In this document: positions 1-8,380 of the stretch, piece after piece
Numbering within the stretch: position 1 is the stretch's first letter
Layout of the letters: the number at the start of each line of letters is the position of its first letter
NCBI GenBank assembly: GCA_009920225.1
Contig: RGAJ01000018.1
Coordinates: 1 to 13,702, forward strand
Length of the DNA: 13,702 nucleotides
Direction: 5' to 3'
From: Paracoccaceae bacterium
GTDB taxonomy: Bacteria > Pseudomonadota > Alphaproteobacteria > Rhodobacterales > Rhodobacteraceae
Notes under the pieces: model-generated
The model's database searches: none
What the model saw: the letters and a program-made list of their open reading frames with translations, nothing else
Told to the model about the DNA's origin: nothing
Made by a program: the position numbers and the translations under genes

Positions 1-9
1 TCGCGTTCC

Positions 10-312
10 TCATTCGCATATCACGGTCATTGTGCGCGTATCGACGTCATACACATGCTCCGCAATCACCTTATGTGCAAATAAAGGATACAGCGGATCA
101 GGCAGCCCATAATTGTTCAGGTAATCCGTGATGTCCCACATACCGTCGCGAAGCGTTTTTGCGCCAAATTTCGCCAAAATGTTACGTGTATGCCGTTTTA
201 CTGTCTCGGCCGACAACCCGAAATGGCTCGCAATTTCATTGCGATTGGCCCCCGAGGTCAAGAAAGGTAATATTTCTTGCTCTCTGGGGGTTAATTTGGG
301 TGGTGGCTGCAT
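10..312 (-). CDS. Orphan LuxR-type helix-turn-helix regulator
   Basis: A 100-residue predicted DNA-binding protein. Residues 7-65 form a LuxR/GerE-type helix-turn-helix: LTPREQEILPFL opens it, and SAETVKRHTRNILAKFGA covers the recognition helix and dimerisation helix. There is no receiver, autoinducer-binding or PAS domain in front, so it cannot be a conventional two-component regulator by itself. About 35 residues follow the HTH (from NNYGLPDP), ending in a Val/Thr-rich tail that I do not recognise. I chose the ATG at 310-312 because it starts just before the domain. A TTG at 340-342 in the same frame would add 10 residues, and neither start has a convincing ribosome-binding site. The gene lies downstream of aspS on the same strand, with a 98-base gap containing repeated CCAATT motifs. 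Its target is unknown. The DNA-binding role is solid; everything beyond that is inference. Confidence 0.8.
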   Translation of the reverse strand: MQPPPKLTPREQEILPFLTSGANRNEIASHFGLSAETVKRHTRNILAKFGAKTLRDGMWDITDYLNNYGLPDPLYPLFAHKVIAEHVYDVDTRTMTVICE

Positions 313-354
313 ACTCTTTGAAAACCTCTGATTCGTTAACAAAGCGCATACTAA

Positions 355-390
355 CCCAATTCCAATTATTCACTTATAGCCCAATTGGGG
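355..390. repeat. Clustered CCAATT motifs and a CCCAATTGGG palindrome
   Basis: The aspS-luxR spacer holds three copies of CCAATT on the plus strand (starting at 356, 362 and 381). The last one is part of the perfect palindrome CCCAATTGGG at 380-389. CCCAATT occurs at 355-361 and again at 380-386, 25 bases apart. This could be an operator, for example an autoregulatory site of the neighbouring LuxR protein. It is AT-rich intergenic DNA, so chance is possible. The palindrome has no loop and no T-tract, so it does not look like an aspS terminator. Confidence 0.4.
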
Positions 391-400
391 GTGTCGTGAA
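373..400 (-). promoter_or_regulatory. Possible promoter of the orphan LuxR gene
   Basis: On the minus strand TATAAG (373-378) could be a -10 element, with a weak TTCACG (395-400) as -35 and a 16-base spacer. A perfect 10-base palindrome, CCCAATTGGG (380-389), sits inside the spacer, a position where a bound regulator could control transcription. The -35 match is poor, so this is a suggestion only. Confidence 0.3.
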
Positions 401-409
401 GAACTGTCC

Positions 410-2191
410 TTAGTTTTGCGGGATCACTCGCAAGTTAAGCTCCATCAACTGCTCGGGCAACGGATCTGATGGTGCATTCATCATCAAATCTTCGGCGCGT
501 TGGTTCATTGGGAACATGATGACTTCGCGAATGTTTTGGGTATCCGCCAAAAGCATTACAATACGGTCAATCCCTGCCGCGCAGCCACCGTGGGGCGGTG
601 CGCCGAATTGGAATGCGTTGACCATACCACCAAAGCGTTTGCGCACTTCGTCTTCGCCATATCCCGCGATTTCAAAGGCCTTGAACATGATTTCGGGCTT
701 GTGGTTCCGAATGGCGCCGGACACCAATTCATAACCGTTACAGGCCAAATCGTATTGGTATCCTTTGACGGCAAGCGGATCACCGTTCAACGCATCCATT
801 CCGCCTTGCGGCATCGAGAATGGGTTATGTTCAAAATCAATCTTTCCGCTTTCTTCGTCTTGTTCATAAATCGGGAAATCGACGATCCATGCAAATGCAA
901 AACGGTTTTTGTCGGTCAGACCCAGTTCGTCGCCAATGACGGTGCGAGCTTTGCCGGCCACTTTTTCAAATGACTTGGGTTTGCCACCCAAGAAAAACGC
1001 CGCGTCGCCAACACCCAGACCCAATTGCTGGCGGATCGCTTCTGTGCGCTCTGGACCGATGTTTTTCGCCAATGGGCCTGCGGCTTCCATTTGGCCATCT
1101 GTTTCGCGCCAGAAAATATAACCCATACCGGGCAGGCCTTCTTTTTGGGCAAATGCGTTCATGCGGTCACAGAATTTGCGGCTACCACCTGTGGGTGCAG
1201 GGATCGCACGAATTTCGGTCCCCTCTTGTTCCAGCAATTTCGCGAAAATCGCAAAACCTGATCCGGCAAAATGTTCGGACACAACCTGCATTTTAATCGG
1301 GTTGCGCAGGTCAGGTTTGTCGGTACCATACCAAAGCGCCGCATCACGGTATGCGATTTGCGGCCATTCATTTGGTGCATCCACTGTTTTACCTTCGGCA
1401 AACTCTTCAAACACACCCGCCAAAACAGGGGCGATTGTGTCAAAGACATCTTGCTGCGTGACAAAGGACATTTCCAAATCCAACTGATAGAAATCTGTTG
1501 GGCTGCGGTCTGCGCGGGGATCTTCGTCGCGGAAACATGGGGCGATTTGGAAATACTTGTCAAAACCCGATACCATGATCAGCTGTTTGAATTGCTGCGG
1601 CGCTTGGGGCAGTGCATAGAATTTACCAGGGTGCAGACGCGATGGGACCAAGAAATCGCGTGCGCCTTCGGGCGACGATGCGGTAATGATGGGCGTTTGA
1701 AATTCGCGAAAACCCTTATCCCACATGCGGCGACGCATGGACGCAACGACATCCGAGCGCAGTGTCATATTCTTTTGCATCACATCGCGGCGCAGGTCCA
1801 AATAGCGATAGCGCAGGCGTGTTTCTTCTGGGTATTCTTGGTCACCAAAAACCATCAACGGCAATTCCGCCGCCTTGCCCAACACTTCGATATCACGCAC
1901 GAAAACTTCGATCTCGCCTGTCGGGATCTTTGCGTTGACCAAGGATGCATCACGCGCTTTCACGATACCATCGATACGAATACACCATTCGCTGCGCACT
2001 TTTTCCACGTCGGCGAAAACGGGGCTATCTGGATCGCACAAGACTTGGGTGATGCCATAATGATCGCGCAGGTCAATGAACAAGACGCCTCCATGGTCAC
2101 GGACACGATGGACCCAACCTGACAAACGAACTGTTTCGCCAACGTTGGATTTGTTCAGTGCGGCGCAAGAATGGCTGCGATAGGTGTGCAT
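410..2191 (-). CDS. aspS: Aspartyl-tRNA synthetase, bacterial type, probably non-discriminating
   Basis: Class IIb synthetase of 593 residues, the usual length for the bacterial form, which charges tRNA-Asp in the cytoplasm. The N-terminal OB-fold anticodon-binding domain covers about residues 1-110 ([12 protein letters not shown] at 24-35). The catalytic core includes QAPQQFKQ (196-203) and motif 2 [10 protein letters not shown] (220-229). The bacterial GAD insertion lies at about 300-425. HNPFSMP (455-461) and motif 3 GIDRIVMLL (540-548) follow. The C-terminus (MMNAPS...) is typical of alphaproteobacteria. His33 in the RDHGG motif is the residue associated with non-discriminating AspRS in Pseudomonas aeruginosa, where the discriminating E. 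coli enzyme has Leu. The enzyme may therefore also make Asp-tRNA-Asn for the GatCAB amidotransferase. The ATG at 2191 is preceded by an AAGGGG ribosome-binding site 8 bases upstream and a good promoter. Confidence 0.97.
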   Translation of the reverse strand: MHTYRSHSCAALNKSNVGETVRLSGWVHRVRDHGGVLFIDLRDHYGITQVLCDPDSPVFADVEKVRSEWCIRIDGIVKARDASLVNAKIPTGEIEVFVRDIEVLGKAAELPLMVFGDQEYPEETRLRYRYLDLRRDVMQKNMTLRSDVVASMRRRMWDKGFREFQTPIITASSPEGARDFLVPSRLHPGKFYALPQAPQQFKQLIMVSGFDKYFQIAPCFRDEDPRADRSPTDFYQLDLEMSFVTQQDVFDTIAPVLAGVFEEFAEGKTVDAPNEWPQIAYRDAALWYGTDKPDLRNPIKMQVVSEHFAGSGFAIFAKLLEQEGTEIRAIPAPTGGSRKFCDRMNAFAQKEGLPGMGYIFWRETDGQMEAAGPLAKNIGPERTEAIRQQLGLGVGDAAFFLGGKPKSFEKVAGKARTVIGDELGLTDKNRFAFAWIVDFPIYEQDEESGKIDFEHNPFSMPQGGMDALNGDPLAVKGYQYDLACNGYELVSGAIRNHKPEIMFKAFEIAGYGEDEVRKRFGGMVNAFQFGAPPHGGCAAGIDRIVMLLADTQNIREVIMFPMNQRAEDLMMNAPSDPLPEQLMELNLRVIPQN

Positions 2192-2230
2192 GATGATGCC
2201 CCTTAATAAAGTGGTGACTTAGCTTTGCGT

Positions 2231-2259
2231 GATACACAAGGTTGCGCGCGTGATGTCAA
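2231..2259 (-). promoter_or_regulatory. Likely aspS promoter
   Basis: On the minus strand a perfect -35 TTGACA (2254-2259) is separated by 17 bases from TGTATC (2231-2236), a weak -10. Transcription would begin near 2224 and give a leader of about 33 bases before the aspS ATG, with the ribosome-binding site in between. It lies in the 88-base gap after pabC, so aspS probably has its own promoter and does not depend on read-through from pabBC. Confidence 0.55.
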
Positions 2260-2279
2260 GGGCAATGGCGGGATTCTGA

Positions 2280-2948
2280 TCAAAACCCAAAGCTTTTAAG
2301 GGCATCTGGGGCCAATTTCGCATCGATCAAACCGCGCAAGGAATTGCCAACACGGATTTTCACCGCCTGTCGCAGATCGTCCAACGTGATGACCTTGACC
2401 CGCACCTTGCGCGACACAATCAGGTTTTGGCGCAATATGCCCGGCAAACAACCGCTGGAAATGGGCGGCGTCACCCATGTTTGATCGGCACATTGTACGA
2501 AAACATTTGTGATCGTTCCTTCGCACAATTCGTCTTTTTCGTTCAAGAACAGAATTTCATCAATTCCGACGGGCAATGCAGCACGGGTTTCATCATACAG
2601 GCGGCGTTCGGTGGTCTTGTGCGCAAGCCACGGATCATCAGACCGAAGACGCCGATCCGAAACCCCCAAAACCCATTGTGATGCCGTCACCCCCAACGCA
2701 TGGGTCTGCAGATCAAACTGTCCCTCTTGCGTGAGCGTCAAGCGACACCGAAGCGACGCCGGCGACGACAGCCCGCCACACAAATGTTCGGCGTCTTTGC
2801 GTCGAAATGAAAACCCGAGCTTGCGCGCCGCATCACACATGCGGTTCAGGTGCAGATCCAGATCAACCGCACCCGCAGACGGATCATACCGAAAGGTTTC
2901 GATCAGGCGGCAATCGGCGGGGATAGGTTCGCAAAACGCGCTTTCCAC
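2280..2948 (-). CDS. pabC: Class IV aminotransferase, likely 4-amino-4-deoxychorismate lyase
   Basis: PLP-dependent fold-type IV enzyme of 222 residues. It is predicted to split 4-amino-4-deoxychorismate into 4-aminobenzoate and pyruvate, the last step of the folate-precursor branch. Visible signatures are RLIETFRYDP near the N-terminus, the expected PLP lysine Lys111 in HKTTERRLYDETR, the Glu143 cofactor motif CEGTITNVF (142-150), and TPPISSGCLPGILR (160-173). It is shorter than E. coli PabC (about 270 residues) because the N- and C-terminal parts are compact. The start is GTG at 2948; no better in-frame start precedes RLIETF, so the gene overlaps the end of pabB by 46 bases. Adjacency to pabB is the main reason for choosing lyase over a branched-chain or D-amino-acid aminotransferase, since the fold alone does not decide it. 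Confidence 0.85.
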   Translation of the reverse strand: MESAFCEPIPADCRLIETFRYDPSAGAVDLDLHLNRMCDAARKLGFSFRRKDAEHLCGGLSSPASLRCRLTLTQEGQFDLQTHALGVTASQWVLGVSDRRLRSDDPWLAHKTTERRLYDETRAALPVGIDEILFLNEKDELCEGTITNVFVQCADQTWVTPPISSGCLPGILRQNLIVSRKVRVKVITLDDLRQAVKIRVGNSLRGLIDAKLAPDALKSFGF

Positions 2949-4027
2949 AGGGCTTCCTCATATTCTGATGAGACATTTGAATCGTATACAACGCCTCCGC
3001 CCACATTCAAACGGGCCACGCCGTTTTCGATGAAAATGGTTCTAATCGCAACGCTAAATTCTGACGTTCCATCGGGCGCGATCCAGCCGATTGCGCCGCA
3101 ATACAAATCGCGTGCCGCTGTTTCGAGCGATTGAATGATTTCCATCGCCCGAACTTTCGGTGCGCCTGTGATGGATCCACACGGAAACAACGCCCGCAAA
3201 ATATGTTCGACAGAAACATCGTCTGCCAGATCGCCCGTGATGCGCGATACCATTTGATGCAGCGTCGCATAGGTGTCGACGCGAAACAATTCTGGGACCT
3301 TGACGCTGCCCATTTTGCAGACCCGTGAAATATCGTTGCGCAACAGATCGACGATCATCAGGTTTTCCGCCCGATTTTTGCTGTCGGTGTGCAGAAATTC
3401 CCGCGCGGCCATATCCAATGCGGGGTCCAAATGGCGCGGTTGCGTGCCCTTCATCGGCAGCGTTTCGATCTGCGCAGCGGCAGATGTTTTGAAAAACAGT
3501 TCGGGGGAACGCGACAGAACGGCGCGACCATCCTCTAAGTCGATAAAGGCACCATGGTGGACCTCTTGACGCTGTTCCAACGCGGCATAGGCCGAAAACG
3601 CATCGCCAGAAAATTCCGCAGACAGCAGAAATGTTAGATTGATCTGATACACATCTCCCACCGCAATAAAGTCTTTTACCTTGTGAAATGCGGATGCATA
3701 GTCAGCCTGTGACCAATGCGGCGTGAACGCGCCCAACGAATATGACTGTGGTGCAGGGTCAGGCATGTGCATGGGGCGTTCATAAACCCCGAATTGCAAC
3801 AATGGAACCGATCTGTCCTGCGGCATCAACGGGGCAAGCTTGGGTTCCAATGCATAGCCCAATTCATAGCTGCAAAATCCCGCAACCCATAACCCAGCCT
3901 TACGTGCTGCGGCAAGCGCGGCAAATGCGGGTTCAATTTCATCGGGTGTCTGCGCACGGATAACCGCTTGCGGGTCACAAAACCAATTATTTTGGGGAAT
4001 CGGTGCCTGATCAAAACGAATCTTCAT
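2903..4027 (-). CDS. pabB: Aminodeoxychorismate synthase component I
   Basis: Chorismate-binding enzyme of 374 residues. With ammonia from a glutamine amidotransferase (PabA, not in this window) it aminates chorismate to 4-amino-4-deoxychorismate. Signatures include GDVYQINLT (124-132), PMKGTQPR (191-198), ENLMIVDLLRND (221-232), FPCGSITGAPK (281-291) and the GGGVVYDS region (343-350). The Lys193 motif P-x-K-G-T marks the aminodeoxychorismate synthase type; anthranilate synthase TrpE usually has Ala there. At 374 residues it is a short PabB: only a reduced N-terminal region precedes the catalytic core, whereas E. coli PabB has about 450. The ATG at 4025-4027 is preferred, with GGAA 6 bases upstream; an in-frame TTG at 4039 would add four residues. 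It probably heads an operon with the overlapping pabC. Confidence 0.93.
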   Translation of the reverse strand: MKIRFDQAPIPQNNWFCDPQAVIRAQTPDEIEPAFAALAAARKAGLWVAGFCSYELGYALEPKLAPLMPQDRSVPLLQFGVYERPMHMPDPAPQSYSLGAFTPHWSQADYASAFHKVKDFIAVGDVYQINLTFLLSAEFSGDAFSAYAALEQRQEVHHGAFIDLEDGRAVLSRSPELFFKTSAAAQIETLPMKGTQPRHLDPALDMAAREFLHTDSKNRAENLMIVDLLRNDISRVCKMGSVKVPELFRVDTYATLHQMVSRITGDLADDVSVEHILRALFPCGSITGAPKVRAMEIIQSLETAARDLYCGAIGWIAPDGTSEFSVAIRTIFIENGVARLNVGGGVVYDSNVSSEYEEALWKARFANLSPPIAA

Positions 4028-4120
4028 GATGAATTCCAAACTGTGTGATGCTCACCTATCCAGATTGGTCGCGTAAGAATAGTTTCAAAGCGGCTATTTA
4101 TAGTTTTTTTCCGATTGGGC

Positions 4121-4148
4121 TTGCACCTTGGCGCATGTTGTCTATAAC
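4121..4148 (+). promoter_or_regulatory. Likely carB promoter
   Basis: TTGCAC (4121-4126) and TATAAC (4143-4148) resemble -35 and -10 boxes, with a 16-base spacer. Transcription would start near 4155 and give a leader of about 60 bases, which includes a hairpin just after the start point. The ribosome-binding site AGAGG lies 7 bases before the carB ATG. Confidence 0.55.
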
Positions 4149-4161
4149 GCAGGACAATTTG

Positions 4162-4184
4162 CACCCTCCAATTTTGGTAGGGTG
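4162..4184 (+). promoter_or_regulatory. Hairpin in the carB leader
   Basis: CACCCTCCAA (4162-4171) can pair with TTGGTAGGGTG (4174-4184), leaving one bulged A and a two-base gap; the innermost A-T pairs would open to make a workable loop. It lies between the predicted transcription start and the ribosome-binding site, about 30 bases before the carB start codon. It has no T-tract, so it is not an intrinsic terminator. It could be an operator, an RNA-stability element or a regulatory leader. Its function is unknown. Confidence 0.45.
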
Positions 4185-4214
4185 AATTCTGCTGCCCAAA
4201 CCAGAGGTTGACCC

Positions 4215-7200
4215 ATGCCCAAAAGAACCGATATCTCATCCATCATGATCATTGGCGCAGGTCCTATTGTGATCGGCCAAGCGTGTGAATTTGACTATTC
4301 GGGCGCCCAAGCCTGTAAAGCCCTGCGGGAAGAAGGCTACCGCGTCATTCTGGTGAACTCAAACCCTGCAACGATCATGACAGATCCAGGGTTGGCGGAT
4401 GCAACTTATATCGAACCCATCACCCCCGAAATCGTGGCAAAGATCATCGAAAAAGAACGCCCCGATGCATTGTTGCCAACAATGGGTGGTCAAACAGGCC
4501 TGAACACCGCGCTTGCACTAGAAGAAATGGGCGTCTTGGACAAATTCGGCGTAGAAATGATTGGCGCGAAACGCCATGCTATCGAAATGGCCGAAGATCG
4601 CAAATTGTTCCGCGAAGCGATGGATCGTCTGGGTTTGGAAAACCCACGTGCCACGATCATCACCGCGCCGAAAAAGCCAAATGGCCACGCCGATTTGAAC
4701 GAAGGTGTTCGTATGGCGCTTGAGGCGTTAGAGGACATCGGCCTGCCCGCCATCATTCGCCCTGCGTTCACATTGGGCGGAACCGGTGGCGGCGTTGCCT
4801 ATAACCGTGAAGATTACGAATATTACTGCCGCACAGGGATGGACGCATCGCCCGTAAACCAGATCTTGGTCGACGAATCCCTGTTGGGTTGGAAAGAATA
4901 CGAAATGGAGGTTGTCCGCGACAAAGCCGACAACGCGATCATCGTGTGTTCCATCGAAAATATCGACCCAATGGGCGTTCACACAGGCGATTCCATCACC
5001 GTGGCCCCTGCCCTCACGCTGACAGACAAAGAATACCAAATCATGCGCAATGGATCGATTGCGGTTCTGCGTGAAATCGGCGTTGAAACAGGTGGATCGA
5101 ACGTTCAATGGGCGGTAAACCCCAAAGACGGTCGCATGATCGTTATTGAAATGAACCCGCGCGTGTCGCGTTCCTCAGCGCTTGCGTCCAAAGCAACAGG
5201 GTTCCCGATTGCAAAAATCGCCGCAAAATTGGCGGTCGGTTACACGTTGGACGAATTGGACAACGACATCACCAAAGTGACCCCTGCGTCCTTTGAACCC
5301 ACCATTGACTATGTTGTGACCAAAATCCCGAAATTCGCCTTTGAAAAATTCCCGGGATCACAACCGTTGCTGACAACAGCAATGAAATCTGTGGGCGAAA
5401 CAATGGCCATTGGCCGCACGATCCACGAATCCCTGCAAAAAGCATTGGCATCTATGGAATCTGGCCTCACTGGTTTTGACGAAGTCGAAATCGAAGGCGC
5501 ACCAGAAAAATCCGCCATCATCGCAGCGATCAGCAAACAAACCCCTGACCGGATGCGCACCATTGCACAGGCGATGCGCCACGGTATGTCCAATGACGAA
5601 ATCCACGCCGTCACGATGTTTGACCCATGGTTCCTGGAGCGGATCCGCGAAATTGTTGAGGCCGAACAACGTGTCATCGATAACGGTCTGCCCACTAACG
5701 CGGCGGGCCTGCGCGAATTGAAAATGTTGGGCTTTACCGATGCACGTTTGGCAAAGCTCACAGGGTTCAAGGAATCCGACGTACGCCGTGCACGCCGCAA
5801 TCTGGGTGTAAACGCTGTGTTCAAACGCATCGACACCTGCGCGGCCGAGTTTGAAGCGCAAACACCATATATGTATTCCACATACGAAGCCCCAATGATG
5901 GGCGATGTCGAATGCGAAGCGCGCCCATCTGATCGCAAAAAAGTCGTCATTTTGGGCGGTGGTCCAAACCGCATCGGCCAAGGTATCGAATTCGATTACT
6001 GCTGCTGTCACGCGTGTTATTCGCTGTCAGATGCTGGTTATGAAACAATCATGATCAACTGTAACCCTGAAACGGTTTCAACGGATTATGACACATCTGA
6101 TCGTTTATATTTTGAACCGCTGACCTTTGAACACGTGATGGAAATCCTGCGCGTTGAATTGGAAAACGGCACATTACATGGCGTTATCGTTCAATTCGGG
6201 GGTCAGACACCGCTGAAACTGGCCAATGCCCTAGAAGCAGAAGGCATTCCAATTCTGGGCACCACACCAGACGCGATTGACTTGGCCGAAGACCGTGAAC
6301 GGTTCCAAGCATTGGTCAACCAACTTGGCCTAAAACAGCCGAAAAACGGCATCGCCCATTCCGATGCAGAGGCATTGGACATTGCCGAAGGTATCGGCTT
6401 TCCTTTGGTGATCCGTCCCTCATATGTTTTGGGCGGCCGCGCGATGGAAATCGTGCGCGACATGGATCACCTGCGCCGCTACATTCGCGAAGCGGTTGTT
6501 GTTTCGGGTGACAGCCCCGTGTTGTTGGACAGCTATTTGTCGGGTGCGGTCGAATGTGACGTGGATGCCCTGTCAGATGGCACCGCCGTTCACGTGGCAG
6601 GCATCATGCAGCATATCGAAGAGGCTGGCGTACATTCAGGCGATAGCGCCTGTTCATTGCCACCTTATTCCCTGTCCGCCGACATTATCGCGGAATTGAA
6701 AAAACAAACCGAAGCATTGGCTTTGGCCCTAAATGTTGTTGGCCTGATGAACGTTCAATTCGCGGTCAAAGACGGCGAGATCTATTTGATCGAGGTGAAC
6801 CCACGCGCGTCCCGCACCGTACCATTTGTTGCCAAAGCAACCGACAGCGCAATCGCATCCATCGCGGCGCGCTTGATGGCGGGTGAGCCGCTGTCAAACT
6901 TCCCATTGCGCGAACCATATCGCGACGCAAGCTATGACGAAAGCCTGCCAATGGCCGACCCAATGACATTGGCAGATCCAAACATGCCATGGTTCAGCGT
7001 GAAAGAGGCGGTCATGCCATTCGCACGCTTCCCTGGTGTTGATACGATCTTGGGCCCAGAAATGCGCTCTACCGGCGAAGTCATGGGGTGGGATCGCAAC
7101 TTTGCCCGCGCCTTCCTAAAGGCACAGATGGGCGCTGGCATGCAGTTGCCATCCAGCGGCAAAGTATTCGTTTCGATCAAAGACAGCGACAAAACCGCAG

Positions 7201-7544
7201 ATATGCTTGATGCTGCCAAGATCCTTGTAAACTTGGGCTTCACGCTGGTCGCAACCACGGGCACCGCGTCTTGGTTGACGGAAAATGAAATTGCGTGTGA
7301 GCGCGTGAACAAATTCTCAGAAGGTCGCCCAAATATCGTGGACAGCCTCAAGAATAGTGAAATCGATCTGGTGTTCAACACGACAGAAGGCGCGCAATCG
7401 ATCCGCGACAGCCGCGAAATTCGGTCGGTGGCCCTGTTTGACAAGATCCCATACTTTACAACGGCCGCCGGTTCCCATGCCGCAGCCCAAGCGATTTTGG
7501 CGATGACCGAAGGCGAATTAACGGTCAAGCCCCTTCAAGGCTAA
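4215..7544 (+). CDS. carB: Carbamoyl-phosphate synthetase large subunit
   Basis: A 1109-residue enzyme that, with the glutaminase subunit CarA (not in this window), makes carbamoyl phosphate from bicarbonate, ammonia and two ATP for pyrimidine and arginine synthesis. The two homologous ATP-grasp halves are obvious. The first opens with [17 protein letters not shown]. The second starts at residue 581 with [10 protein letters not shown], followed by [18 protein letters not shown]. An oligomerisation region lies between them (about 400-560). The MGS-like allosteric domain runs from about residue 983 to 1105, with TTGTA, VNK and NTTEG, the positions that contact UMP in the E. coli enzyme, so UMP feedback inhibition is plausible. 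It is slightly longer than E. coli CarB (1073). The gene stands alone between a promoter and a terminator. No frameshift or missing motif was seen. Confidence 0.98.
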   Translation: MPKRTDISSIMIIGAGPIVIGQACEFDYSGAQACKALREEGYRVILVNSNPATIMTDPGLADATYIEPITPEIVAKIIEKERPDALLPTMGGQTGLNTALALEEMGVLDKFGVEMIGAKRHAIEMAEDRKLFREAMDRLGLENPRATIITAPKKPNGHADLNEGVRMALEALEDIGLPAIIRPAFTLGGTGGGVAYNREDYEYYCRTGMDASPVNQILVDESLLGWKEYEMEVVRDKADNAIIVCSIENIDPMGVHTGDSITVAPALTLTDKEYQIMRNGSIAVLREIGVETGGSNVQWAVNPKDGRMIVIEMNPRVSRSSALASKATGFPIAKIAAKLAVGYTLDELDNDITKVTPASFEPTIDYVVTKIPKFAFEKFPGSQPLLTTAMKSVGETMAIGRTIHESLQKALASMESGLTGFDEVEIEGAPEKSAIIAAISKQTPDRMRTIAQAMRHGMSNDEIHAVTMFDPWFLERIREIVEAEQRVIDNGLPTNAAGLRELKMLGFTDARLAKLTGFKESDVRRARRNLGVNAVFKRIDTCAAEFEAQTPYMYSTYEAPMMGDVECEARPSDRKKVVILGGGPNRIGQGIEFDYCCCHACYSLSDAGYETIMINCNPETVSTDYDTSDRLYFEPLTFEHVMEILRVELENGTLHGVIVQFGGQTPLKLANALEAEGIPILGTTPDAIDLAEDRERFQALVNQLGLKQPKNGIAHSDAEALDIAEGIGFPLVIRPSYVLGGRAMEIVRDMDHLRRYIREAVVVSGDSPVLLDSYLSGAVECDVDALSDGTAVHVAGIMQHIEEAGVHSGDSACSLPPYSLSADIIAELKKQTEALALALNVVGLMNVQFAVKDGEIYLIEVNPRASRTVPFVAKATDSAIASIAARLMAGEPLSNFPLREPYRDASYDESLPMADPMTLADPNMPWFSVKEAVMPFARFPGVDTILGPEMRSTGEVMGWDRNFARAFLKAQMGAGMQLPSSGKVFVSIKDSDKTADMLDAAKILVNLGFTLVATTGTASWLTENEIACERVNKFSEGRPNIVDSLKNSEIDLVFNTTEGAQSIRDSREIRSVALFDKIPYFTTAAGSHAAAQAILAMTEGELTVKPLQG

Positions 7545-7550
7545 CAAAGA

Positions 7551-7574
7551 AACCCGCCACATGGCGGGTTTTTT
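7551..7574 (+). terminator. Intrinsic terminator of carB
   Basis: AACCCGCC (7551-7558), loop ACAT and GGCGGGTT (7563-7570) form a perfect 8-bp stem, extended by a run of T up to 7574. It begins six bases after the carB stop codon. It should end the carB transcript and isolate it from the signalling cluster downstream. Confidence 0.93.
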
Positions 7575-7610
7575 ATTCGACCTTTGGCCAAGTGTTCTTG
7601 TGATATTTTT

Positions 7611-7632
7611 TTGCTAGGGTACCCTTAAGCAA
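7611..7632. promoter_or_regulatory. Candidate operator: imperfect palindrome before the response regulator
   Basis: The centre is a perfect 10-base palindrome AGGGTACCCT (7616-7625). The flanks continue the symmetry: TTGCT on the left (7611-7615) pairs with AGCAA on the right (7628-7632), with a TA insertion (7626-7627). It ends 14 bases before the response regulator ATG, where binding would affect transcription or initiation. Autoregulation by the encoded LuxR-type protein is a reasonable guess but untested. No clean -35/-10 pair was found in this spacer. Confidence 0.45.
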
Positions 7633-7646
7633 AGACAGAGACTTAT

Positions 7647-8339
7647 ATGGAACGCCCAACTGACTCACATGAACGCATTTTTCATTCGGCATTGATTGTC
7701 GATGATCACCCCTTGTTTTGTGATGCGCTTTCGATGACGCTTGGCGCGGTTGCAAATATTCGCGACATACAAACGGCGGCAAATTTGACTGATGCTTTGT
7801 CGTTGATTGGAACGGGGTTTTCGCCTGATCTGGTGGTGCTGGACCTGAATTTACCCGATGTCGATGGCTTGGACGGATTGATCCGTATGCGCAACACAGC
7901 GTCGGTCCCCGTTGTCGTTGTTTCGTCCATGGCCGACAATCGGGTCATCACATCGACAATCAAAGCAGGCGCATCAGGTTTCGTGCCAAAACACAGCAAG
8001 CGCGAAATTTTTTCTGCCGCGATTAAATCAATCCGACAGGGTCATATTTTCGTGCCAGATGGATTTGTTCTTTTGGATGATGGCCAATTGGGCACGCCAA
8101 TGCAAAGCGATATTTTGGCCCGTTTGGCAACATTAACCAACCAGCAGGCGCGCATTCTGCAGCTGATCTGCGAAGGCAAGCTGAACAAACAAATCGCATA
8201 TGATCTGACGATTGCAGAAACCACGGTCAAGGCCCACGTGACCGCAATCATGCGAAAACTTGGTGTGCAAAGCCGCACGCAGGCCGTTTTGTTGGCCAAA
8301 GAAGCAAGCTTTTCAAGTGTCTTGCAAGAACGTGCATGA
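7647..8339 (+). CDS. NarL/LuxR-family response regulator
   Basis: A 230-residue two-component response regulator. The receiver domain (about 14-130) has the acidic pair Asp19-Asp20, phosphoacceptor Asp66 in VVLDLNLPD, Ser93 and Lys115 in GFVPKHSK, so the phosphorylation machinery is complete. The C-terminal LuxR-type HTH (about 158-222) reads LTNQQARILQLICEGKLNK and then AETTVKAHVTAIMRKLGV. Its overall type resembles ErbR/AgmR regulators, which in Pseudomonas aeruginosa lie near a FIST gene and a soluble kinase. The ATG has an AGAG ribosome-binding site 6 bases upstream. It is the first gene of the cluster, 41 bases before the FIST gene. The likely partner is the hybrid kinase encoded two genes later, but that pairing is inferred from position only. 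The target genes are unknown. Confidence 0.93.
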   Translation: MERPTDSHERIFHSALIVDDHPLFCDALSMTLGAVANIRDIQTAANLTDALSLIGTGFSPDLVVLDLNLPDVDGLDGLIRMRNTASVPVVVVSSMADNRVITSTIKAGASGFVPKHSKREIFSAAIKSIRQGHIFVPDGFVLLDDGQLGTPMQSDILARLATLTNQQARILQLICEGKLNKQIAYDLTIAETTVKAHVTAIMRKLGVQSRTQAVLLAKEASFSSVLQERA

Positions 8340-8369
8340 CCTGCGTAAGATAAAAGAAAAAACATTCAG

Positions 8370-8374
8370 GGAGG
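8370..8374 (+). promoter_or_regulatory. Strong ribosome-binding site of the FIST gene
   Basis: GGAGG inside the purine-rich stretch AGGGAGGGG (8368-8376), 6 bases before the ATG at 8381. It is the best Shine-Dalgarno sequence in the window, and it supports this start over the later in-frame methionine at residue 8. Confidence 0.8.
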
Positions 8375-8380
8375 GGTGGC

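Larger units (their letters stand above)
4028..4214. other. Divergent spacer between pabB and carB
   Basis: This 187-base AT-rich spacer separates leftward pabB from rightward carB and must hold control signals for both. The carB side has a good promoter and a leader hairpin, annotated separately. On the pabB side I could not pick out a convincing sigma-70 promoter: TTGAAA occurs near 4085 on the minus strand but has no well-spaced -10 partner. No small ORF or RNA gene is evident. Confidence 0.6.

Noticed and set aside
380..389. CCCAATTGGG as the aspS terminator
   Set aside because: It has no loop and no following T-tract on the minus strand, so it cannot act as an intrinsic terminator.
1271..2122. 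283-codon plus-strand ORF
   Set aside because: Lies wholly antisense to aspS. Its product is His/Arg/Cys-rich with no recognisable motif, as expected from a shadow frame.
2903..2948. Programmed -1 frameshift producing a PabB-PabC fusion
   Set aside because: The frames are compatible, but no canonical X-XXY-YYZ slippery heptamer is visible in the overlap.
5309..6011. Two minus-strand ORFs of about 220 codons
   Set aside because: Antisense to the conserved middle of carB, overlapping each other in different frames, with no domain motifs.
4215..7544. CarB as unusual because of its 1109-residue length
   Set aside because: Slightly longer than the E. coli enzyme, but alphaproteobacterial CarB proteins are commonly this long and all motifs are normal.
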